Part shown: positions 19,929 to 28,129 of the stretch, piece after piece
How the letters are laid out: every line of letters begins with the position of its first letter
Numbering within the stretch: position 1 is the first letter of the stretch
Source of the DNA: Viola odorata
Taxonomy: Eukaryota; Streptophyta; Magnoliopsida; Malpighiales; Violaceae
Reading direction: 5' to 3'
DNA length: 64,000 bases
Assembly (NCBI GenBank): GCA_963691705.1
Contig: OY829539.1
Location: 46,137,656 to 46,201,655 of the forward strand
Notes under the pieces: generated by a model
What the model was told of the DNA's origin: nothing
The model's input: only the letters and a program-made list of their open reading frames with translations
Databases searched by the model: none
Position numbers and translations under genes: made by a program

Positions 19929-22242
19929 ATGGCTCGTAATCGCCGCTATCCCCGCTCTGCTGGGGAGGGGGATATTGATACTACTGTTTCCACCATTGCT
20001 TCCACCGTCGTCCTTCGACGGCGCCTGCGGAGCTATAATGCTACTCTCGACCAGCTGGAGGGGTATTCTACTGAAGTTGCCCCAAAGTCCCTTCGCCTTA
20101 ATAGCGAATTACCTGGCAACCGTAGGGTTCTTTATGCCAAAATATTTCATTATGGTTTTCGGTTGCCTCTAGATCCTTTAATTGCCGAGTTATTCTCTGA
20201 ATTTGTTCTGAATGCTGCCCAATTGAGTCCAAACGCCTATTGTGGTATTTATGCTTTTATAGCCCTCTGTAGATATATAGGGAATGAATCTCCTTCCTTG
20301 TTGTTACTTCGCTCACTTTTTCAATTGTACCACCATATCGCCTCGCTATGATGTTGAAGCTCTAAACCCCTTTACCTGGAAGTTGTTATTCCTTGAATCT
20401 TCTATTGATGCTTGGAAGAAAGGATTCTTCATCATCAATCTGCCCCAGCCTTTATGGCGGAGCGGGTTTAATCTCGTCGTCAGAGACGCTGCCTGGGGTG
20501 GAAGGCCAGAGTTAGGACCAGTTGACTAAGGCTGGCTGGACAAGCTGCTCAACCTGTCGGGGATTCCCGGTGTTCGCACTCGCGAACTCGCGTGTCGGGG
20601 CGACATCCAGAATTGCATTCAAAGTGAGCACCATCCCTTTGTTCACTATTCCATACCAATACTAACTCTAACATTCATTTCTTATTTCTACAGATCCTCC
20701 CGCCGGGTGGAAACCTGACTGCATCAAGAAAAGAGAGAGAAGAGCTCAGCAGAAGAGAGAAAAAAATGGCTCTTTCTGCCACCTCGGCTGGTGTCGTGAC
20801 TGACACCACGCACGCGTCCACTTCTGCACCTGAGTCCTCTTCTCTTCCTCGGGCGGAGGCTACTGCCACATCAACTGCTGAGCCAATTTCCTCCCCTAGC
20901 GTTGTTCCTACTCTAGCGTCATCTTCTCGTCCTCCCCTTGCAAGAAAGAAGAAAAGAACTCTCCGCCTTCGCGTTATCGCTCCTACCCGTCCCCCTGTTC
21001 AGGTGGTTTTTTCACAAAATTTTCTCCATCTATATATTTTGTGTCCGTTTCTTAATTCCCCTATTTCTTTTGCACGTAGGATACCGCTGTTGTTGCCTCT
21101 TCTGCCACTCCTTCGCGTGACGGCATGGATTTGTCGGGTATTCTTGACCCCAAGCCACCGCGTCTTAATGAGGACTCAGCTTCAGCGAACGAATTTGCCG
21201 CTGGTCAGGGGAGGCAAGGCGGCGTCACCAATACCGGCCCCCTGGCGGGTCATCAAAGCTCTGGTCTGGCAGGGAACTGGGCTACCTCTGCGCCGCTTCA
21301 CTCTTCTTTTGCCGCGTCATCTCCTCCACCTGGCAATCCCTTGGACTTCCTGGAGGATCTTGCAGAGGAGGACTTTCCTTCCCTACCAACTGGGGGTTTC
21401 AATATTGACGTTGGACCATCTAATCGTTCCCCTCCGTCCCCTCCTGATGTCTTCTTCATTCCTACTGCTCTTCAGACAGTCTCTCCATCTCTTCCCCCGG
21501 TGGACACTCTGCGCATGGTGGCTGACCTAAGCACTATACTCTCTAGCGGAGCCGCCACCCATCAAGTTGATTTAAGTAACATTCGACAGCGCGGGTTCCC
21601 AGCATTGGGGGCGACAGCTCCCTAGCGACATCCGCCTATCTAGCAGGGCATCTGATGTCGGTTGAGGAGGGGGAGCAGGCCTTCCTCTCTGTTGCCGAGG
21701 GCGAGCAACTGCATCAGATAAGGACCCAGCTGTTCTCTAGCTTTCAGGGTTTCCATTACTAGTTTAGGAATGTGACGAGACGAATGAGCTCTCTCCAATC
21801 TTCCTCCCAGGAATGGCGCAACACTAATCACCAGCTCTTGGAAGAAATCAGCAAGTACCAAAGGGAACTTCATAAAACTCAAGAGGAGCTGAGGAAGAGT
21901 GTTGAAGAGCGACAAAGTGTGGAAGCCAATTTGGGAGTTGTGAGGAAAGAGTTGGAAGAGGCCAAAGGACACCAGGCCGCGGGGGATGCCGCCCTTCAAG
22001 CGGAGCAAAGTAAGAATGCCGCTCTTACGGAGGAAACGGCGGACAAGTGTAAATGGTTTATGGAACAAACTGCAGGCCTTATGGCCGACTGTTTCATTGA
22101 GCGTCACGGCCGCCACTTCTTCGACGCTGATGCCATCATCCGCCTCTTCAAGCAAAAGTCCGGGTTCCTCACGGAAGAGGGCTACCGTCAAACGAAGAGG
22201 CCACGGCATAGCGAGGGGGATAGCAGCATGCCCAGGCCATAA
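19929..22242 (+). pseudogene. Antisense ORF 4: gypsy-type 'putative transposon' domain plus coiled coil, copy B
   Basis: Starts MARNRRYPRSAGEGD. The N-terminal domain shows AKIFHYGFRLPLDPLIAELF, LNAAQLSPNAYCGIYAFIAL and AWKKGFFIINLPQPLWRSGF, the same block order as copy A with many substitutions. Two introns fit the frame: 20,624-20,693 and 21,003-21,079. A Ser/Pro-rich linker and a C-terminal coiled coil follow (QRELHKTQEELRKSVEERQS, KELEEAKGHQAAG). The end is basic (QTKRPRHSEGDSSMPRP). Damage: a frame change near 20,340, TAA at 20,527-20,529, a frame change near 21,610 and a TAG near 21,760. It is a tandem paralogue of copy A on the same strand, and both oppose gag-pol. No function is known for the family. 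Confidence 0.65.
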
Positions 22243-22639
22243 ATGTCACTTCTCTTTTGGTCCATCAGGCGCCCCGACTTCTTTGTCCTTTTTGTGTTTT
22301 TGGGGCCTTTTGTTTAAACAAGTATCCCCTCTTGTATAAACAGTTTGCGCAATTTGCCATCATTTTACTTTATCGATGATCTTTCTCACTTTACTTTCGT
22401 TAGCCCTTCTATCAAAGCTGGCTTGCCACCGTTGAACTGATGTGGTCTGCGCCTTCGAGCTTCCCTTGCGGGGTCACAACACGCCATGTCGTCGCGCGTT
22501 TCTCTCCGCGCAATAGGGTAGATCCGCTCCTTACCATTATCTCGTACTGTGCTTGAGACGACTGGATCTCCCCTTTAGACGCTCTGCTTCTCCGCGGCGT
22601 CATTATTTTCCAAGTGTTCCATCACTTTGACACTTTACT

Positions 22640-22925
22640 AAATTTTTTGCACATTTTACTTATAACTTTTGTTAGTAGCGACATATTCCTGAAAAGCCTT
22701 AGTTACCTTGGGTCATTGTCGCGCACGCTCCTCACTTTCTTAGCGCGATCCTTCCGAGATATCGCTTGTGCCGAATTTTCTGCACATTTTCACTTATCAT
22801 TTACATTAGTAGCGACATCTACTAAAATATCTTAATTACCTTGGGGTGTGGGCGTGTATTTCCCCAACTCACTTGGCGCGATTCCGCCCGATGTCGCTCG
22901 TGTCACGTACTCTTCCAGCCAAACT
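22640..22925. repeat. Imperfect tandem duplication, period about 135 bp
   Basis: Two adjacent copies begin TTTGCACATTTTACTTAT and TCTGCACATTTTCACTTAT. They share TTAGTAGCGACAT, TTACCTTGGG and a GCGCGATyCCkyCCGAkAT block. This lies after the fourth antisense ORF and before the ~75-bp repeat array. No frame is preserved. Confidence 0.55.
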
Positions 22926-22954
22926 TCGCCGGGTTTGTCCCTTCCGGTTACTAG

Positions 22955-24185
22955 CTGGGGTACTGTGACTTCCCGCATTTCTTCAATCGGCCGGGAAGTG
23001 CCCCCTCTCAGTGCGCCGCCTGATCAGGGCCAGCCATCACGAGGATAGGACTTTTCACTTCCTCAGTGTTGCCCTCGCACCTCGGAACGTGCCCCTTCTT
23101 TACGAGGAGCCTATGTTAGCGCTACCCTCGTAAGGGTAGGATTTTCACTTGTGAGGTGGAGTTTTTATCTTCCCTAGGGTCTGATACGATCCTCGTATCG
23201 CAAACCGCGTGGGCCAAGCAGCGTGCATACATAGGCGCACCGAGAAGCCCAAGACGGCTAGGTTTAGCGACGGCTAGGTCTTGGAAAAGGAAGAGCATGG
23301 ATCAATATTTCCTATTTTGTATGCTTTTAATTACTATGTAGAGCTTCGGCTTATTTAGGAGTTTATTGTTTAGGAGTTTTATTTATTTAGGAATTATTTG
23401 TTTAGGAATTATCTATTTAGGAATTATCTATTTAGGAATTATTTATTTAGGAATTATTTATTTCTAAGTTTGTATCTTCCTAGCCTATTTAAAGGCTAAG
23501 CCGTATGAATAAATGATATGTTGATTATTTTTGGAAAAAGAATGAGACTTTGTCTTTGAGAGGTGCGTCCTCATAAACCGTTCCTATGGAACCTTGTTCT
23601 ATTCCTTGTTTAGCAAGCTGAGAGTAGCCACAGGTAAAGCCCGAAGTTGCTACCCATTGATGCATTCGTTCCTTGGAGTGCCAAGGCCACCAAACCTTGG
23701 AGATTCAAGGGTTTGTTTCAAGACCCTCAAGGGATTCAACGTAGGGTGTCAAGGCCACCAATCCTTGGAGACTTCCGTGTTTTCCTCGAGTCAAATTCCG
23801 CATTCGAAATCCAAGCTTTGAACTAGATCACAATTTCATTGCTAAGTCTCTAGGCGACTGGAGCCTTATCAGGGTCGTGCCTCACTTAATGATCATCCGC
23901 CTATGTGAGCACGAGCTGTCACAAGGATAGGACTTTACACCCCCATGGGAGTCGGGGAGTGCCCTCTCTGGGTTTCCCCAGGATAGGATTTTCACTCCCG
24001 ACAGTGCTGGAGCGTGTCTCGTCTTAGCGAGCCGCCTGATCAAGGCCGGCCTCACAAGGCCAGAATTTTTCACTTCCAGCACTATATATTTCCAGGATCG
24101 CCGGGGCGTGCCTCGTCTTGACGACCCATCTGCATTAGCCCGTTCTGCCCCAAGGCTAGGACTTTTCACCCCCGACATCCTCCTT
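22955..24185. repeat. Degenerate ~75-bp repeat family in the element, split by the solo LTR
   Basis: Six or more imperfect copies share a core GGATAGGACTTTTCACTTCC (at about 23,043, 23,135, 23,923, 23,981, 24,057 and 24,152). Each is followed by a block with GTGCCTCGTCTT or similar and a CCGCCTGATCA-like segment. Spacing between neighbouring cores is mostly 60-100 bp. The solo LTR at 23,182-23,871 sits inside the array, so the array predates that insertion. No coding function is seen. Confidence 0.6.
23182..23871. mobile_element. Nested solo LTR
   Basis: A 690-bp block has inverted TGATA/TATCA ends and a perfect 5-bp duplication GGGTC at 23,177-23,181 and 23,872-23,876. Inside is a tandem run of TATTTAGGAATTATTTATTTAG-type units (about 23,350-23,465). 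A TATA-like box (CTATTTAAAGG, about 23,486) is followed by a leader with AATAAATGATATG. There is no internal coding region, so it is what remains after LTR-LTR recombination of another retrotransposon inserted into the Tat element. Its superfamily cannot be told from the LTR alone. Confidence 0.85.
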
Positions 24186-24250
24186 TCCTTGTTATCTGCA
24201 CATTACACAGACAACCAACAAGGAACAAGAAATATTTCCACAACAATTGT

Positions 24251-24836
24251 TAGACTGCCCAACGGCATGTCACATTTCATTATTTCAATTTCTAGACCAT
24301 GCCCACCGGCATGTCATATTTCAATTTCTAGACCATGCCCACCGGCATGTCACATTTCAATTTCTAGACCATGCCCACCGGCATGTCCCTTTTAATTACT
24401 AGACCATGCCCAACGGCATGTCCCTTTTCAATTTCTAGACCATGCCCAACGGCATGTCCCTTTTCAATTTCTAGACCATGCCCAACGGCATGTCACTTTT
24501 AATTACTAGACCATGCCGAACGACATGTCACTTTTCAATTTCTAGACCATGCCCATCGGCATGTCACTTTTAATTACTAGACCATGCCCAACGGCATGTC
24601 ACTTTTCAATTTCTAGACCATGCCCACCGGCATGTCACTTTTAATTACTAGACCATGCCCAACGGCATGTCACTTTTCAATTTCTAGACCATGCCCACCG
24701 GCATGTCACATTTAATTACTAGACCATGCCCAACGGCATGTCCCTTTTCAATTTCTAGACCATGCCCACCGGCATGTCACTTTTAATTACTAGACCATGC
24801 CCAACGGCATGTCACATTTAATTATTTCAATTTCTA
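24251..24836. repeat. 35/36-bp minisatellite with a hairpin core
   Basis: About 16 tandem units of the form TAGACCATGCCCAmCGGCATGT plus a short AT-rich tail. Units end either CAATTTC (36 bp) or AATTAC (35 bp). In the second half the two types alternate strictly and form a 71-bp dimer (CACC/CAAC core). Each unit has a dyad CATGCC-N4-GGCATG; only one unit (core GAAC, GACATG) breaks it. The array lies just downstream of the integrase end in element orientation, where Tat/Ogre elements commonly carry tandem repeats. Confidence 0.92.
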
Positions 24837-24906
24837 TTTCAAGACAAATTCAATTTCAATTTCAAGACAAATTCAATTTCAATTTCAAGACCAATTCAAC
24901 GGCATA
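24826..24906. repeat. Short CAATTTCAAGAC repeats
   Basis: Three imperfect ~23-bp units with the core AATTTCAAGACAAATTC lie between the minisatellite and the end of the integrase frame. They appear to derive from the AT-rich tail of the minisatellite unit. Confidence 0.6.
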
Positions 24907-26694
24907 TCAAATTCTAGCATGATATAATTTTAATCGAGCAATATTCCAAGAGTTAGGTAAGGGAGTACCGTCAAGCGTTTCGAGGTGATACACTCACTTT
25001 CCGATAACACGAGTGACGCGGTACGGGCCCTCCTAGTTTGAGCTAAGTTTCCACATTCGTTGGCCCGCTGCTCGTTTGTCCCTGAGCACGAGGTCTCCCG
25101 CCTTGAGCAACCGCTCCTTAACATGTCTATTGTGATACCGCGCCATTCTTCTTTTGTAGTGTATTATTTTCAAGAAGGCTTCCTCGCGCGCCTCAGGCAG
25201 CATATCAAGGTTAGCACGTAACCTTTCCTCGTTTAACTCCTCCTTGAAATATTCCACCCTTAAGCTTAGGGTGCCAATTTCGACAGGCGTTACTGCTTCG
25301 GTACCAAAGTCCATCGCAAAGGGCGTTTCCCCCGTACTAGTTTTGACGGTCATGCGGTAAGCCCACATTACATAGGGTAGCTCGTCTGGCCACTTCTTTT
25401 TCGACCCCTCAAGATTTTTCTTAATACCGCTCAGTATGCTTCGGTTGGTTACCTCCGCCTGGCCGTTAGTCTGAGGATGCGCCACAGAGGAGAACCTCTG
25501 TTCGATCTGGAATTCTTCACATTGCTCTTTGAAGAAGCGGCTGGTAAACTGTGCCCCGTTGTCGCTAACTAGCACGCGAGGCACCCCGAAACGCATGATC
25601 ACTTAGTGCTTAAAGAAGTGCCATACCTTCTCCGTCGTAATACTGGCTACCGCTTCCGCTTCTGCCCATTTGGTAAAGTAGTCCACTGCCACAATTACAA
25701 ATTTCAGTTGAGACCTGGGCTTAGGAAAAGGGCCTAAAATATCGATTCCCCACTTGGCAAAAGGACAAGGTGCCACGATCTGAGATATTTCAGTGGCGGG
25801 TCGTCGAGGGATTTTGGCAAATTCTTGACATTTATGGCATGATTGCACAAAGTTGTTACAATCCCTGCGAATAGTGGGCTAATAGAATCCTGACCGAAAC
25901 ACCTGCGCGGCCATGGTACCACCCGACACGTGCATGCCGCAGATGCCTTCATGAATCTCGCGCAGGGTATGGAGGCCTTCTTGTTCCGTTATACATTTTG
26001 CGGCTGGGTGCGAGAAACATCTCCGAATTAACTCCCCATCATAATAAGTGCACCTTGCCGCTTGCTTCAGCACTTTTTTCTTCTCTGTACTGTCGTTGGG
26101 CAGCTCGTCGTGCTTCAAAAATTTTATCACAGGGACCCTCCATTCCTTTTCAATCTCCTCCACACATAGCGACAGCTGTTCCTCCATGAAGGATGGTAAT
26201 GACCTTTCCTCATAGTACACGCCTTCTGGTATGACAGCCTCCTGATTAGCTGCCGCATTGGCAAGATTATCCGCCTCTGTATTGTCCTCCAGCGGAATGT
26301 GTTCAAAAGTAACACACACGCCTCTTGGTTCCATTTCTGCCAATTCCTTTTTCACTTTCGAGAGGTATTGCGCCATGATCGGTTCTCTAGCTTGGGAATG
26401 TCCCAAGACTTGATCAATTATCAATTTGGAGTCCCCTCGTATTCTCAACCGTGGGGCTCCTGCTACCAGGTCATTTTCAGTTTTAGCGAAGAGGCTTCTT
26501 CCTATTCTAAGCCCTGCCAATAACGCTTCATACTCTGCTGCGTTGTTGGACAATGGCTGCAGGATTCTAATGGCGTGTCGCACCTGCATATTATGTGGCC
26601 CGATCATGTATATGCCAGCTCCTGCTTTTTGGCGCCATCTACATAGATGACCCATATGTCCGCGGGGCCTCTGAGGGTGGGACCTTTGCATCAC
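24907..26694 (-). pseudogene. Second RNase H plus integrase region (stops)
   Basis: In another frame from the first RNase H, this part opens with a poorly aligned start and then KAGAGIYMIGPHN. ILQPLSNNAAEYEALLAGLR, RGDSKLIIDQVLGHS and EADNLANAAANQ follow. These are the blocks of the additional archaeal-like RNase H typical of Tat elements. A linker leads to the integrase: the His-Cys zinc finger ending CHKCQEFAK, then GIDILGPFPKP (first D), LVSDNGAQFT (second D) and HPQTNGQAEVTNR (E). The C-terminus has RMARYHNRHVKERLLKAGDL, EGPYRVTRVIGK and LETLDGTPLPNSWNIARLKL. In-frame stops are TAG 25,881-25,879, TAA 25,605-25,603, TAG 25,035-25,033 (where the family usually has Trp) and TGA 24,996-24,994. 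The catalytic residues are all present. Confidence 0.85.
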
Positions 26695-28129
26695 TTTCTT
26701 TCTTTTCGAGCGGCTCCGCTGCCTTGTCCCCAGTAAATGTACACTCGGCGATAAAATCTACCAAAACCTGAGCTTTTACGGATGGCCGAGCTTTGTATTG
26801 TAATCCATATTGTTCCAGCTCAATTGACCAAATCAACATCCTCCCCGAGGATTCTGGTTTCCTAAGAATTCTTCTCAAAGGCTGATCCGTGAGCACGATG
26901 ACTAGATGGGCCTGGAAGTACCTGTCCATCTTCCGTGTGGACTGTAGCAGGGCGAATGCCACCTTTTCAATGTGGGTGTATCGCACCTCGGCATCTTTTA
27001 ACACATGGCTAACAAAGAACACGGGGCGGTGGGCGTGATTATCCTCCCGGACCAAAACGGCACTGACCACTTCATCCGCGACGCCGAGGTACAAGAATAG
27101 GGTGTCGCCCAGCTCCGGTCGTGTTAGTACCAAGTCGGACGACAAGTATGTTTTCAAACCCACGAACGCCTCTTCGCACTCTTGTGTCCATCCGAAAGAA
27201 GATTTCTTGCGTATGACTTTAAAGAACGGCAAGCACTTCTCGCCCTACTTAGAGATGAACCGCCCCAGAGCAATGACGCGTCCTGTTAACCTCTAAACTT
27301 CCTGGAGGGTTCGCGGCGATACCATATCATGGATAGCCTTAATCTTTGACGGGTTCGGCTGGATGCCCTTTTGGCTTACCACATACCCCAAGAATTTTCC
27401 CGTTTGGAATGCAAACGCGCACTTGCGGGGGTTCAACTTTATCTAGTACTTTCTCAGTGTATCAAACACTTCCTGCAAATCGGCCAGATGGTCACTGAAA
27501 CTTCTGCTCTTGACCAATACATCATCTACGTACGCTTCTACATTTCTCCCGATTTGCTTTTCAAACACTTTGTTGGCCATACGCTGGAAGGTCGCCCCTG
27601 CATTCTTTAAGCCAAACGGCATTGTCGTGTAGCAGTAGGTGGCCTTCGGAGTTATGAATGCCGTCTTTTCCTCATCTTCCTTGGCCATAGGAATTTGATG
27701 ATATCCAGAATTGGCGTCCAGGGAACTCAAATATGCGTACCCTGCCGCTTGATCGACCAACTGATCAATCCGAGGAAGCGGATAACAGTCCTTAGGACAA
27801 GCATCATTCAAGTTAGTGAAATCAATACACATGCGCCAGTCTCTGTTGGGCTTGTGGACTAAGACGGGGTTGGCCAACCAAGTGGGGTATTGAACTTCTC
27901 GGATGAATCCTGCGTTCAGCAGCTTTACTACCTCCTTATCAATCACCGCCGACTTTTCCGTGGAGAATGCTCGCCGCTTCTGTTGAACTGGCGTGGCGCG
28001 CGGGTCAACGTTGAGTCGATGCTCAGCCACTTCCCTAGACACGCTAGGCATGTCCGCCGGTTTCCACGCGAACTCTCCTTTGCACTTGTTCAACAGTCGG
28101 GCTAATTGTGCTCTCTCCTCAAGGGTCAA
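26639..28129 (-). pseudogene. Reverse transcriptase and RNase H region (stops)
   Basis: The frame starts at the Gag-protease stop with TLEERAQLARLL. It contains the RT blocks NRDWRMCIDFTNLNDACPKD, YPLPRIDQLVD, MPFGLKNAGATFQ and the catalytic EAYVDDVLVKS. The thumb and RNase H parts follow: FLGYVVSQKG, WTQECEEAFVGLK, VLVREDNHAHRPVFFVSHVL. Three in-frame TAG stops lie at 27,445-27,443, 27,295-27,293 and 27,247-27,245. The first falls directly after the palm domain and the next two inside the connection region. Without them the frame is continuous to 26,639. The YVDD active site is intact but the protein would be truncated. Confidence 0.88.

Noticed and set aside
21640..22209. 189-codon minus-strand frame opposite the coiled coil of antisense ORF 4
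   Set aside because: Coiled-coil coding sequence often leaves the opposite strand open. The composition (Leu/Pro/Phe-rich) is typical of such a shadow.
24108..24395. Frame encoding repeated ISRPCPPACHIS
   Set aside because: It is a by-product of the first units of the 36-bp minisatellite and is lost as soon as 35-bp units begin.
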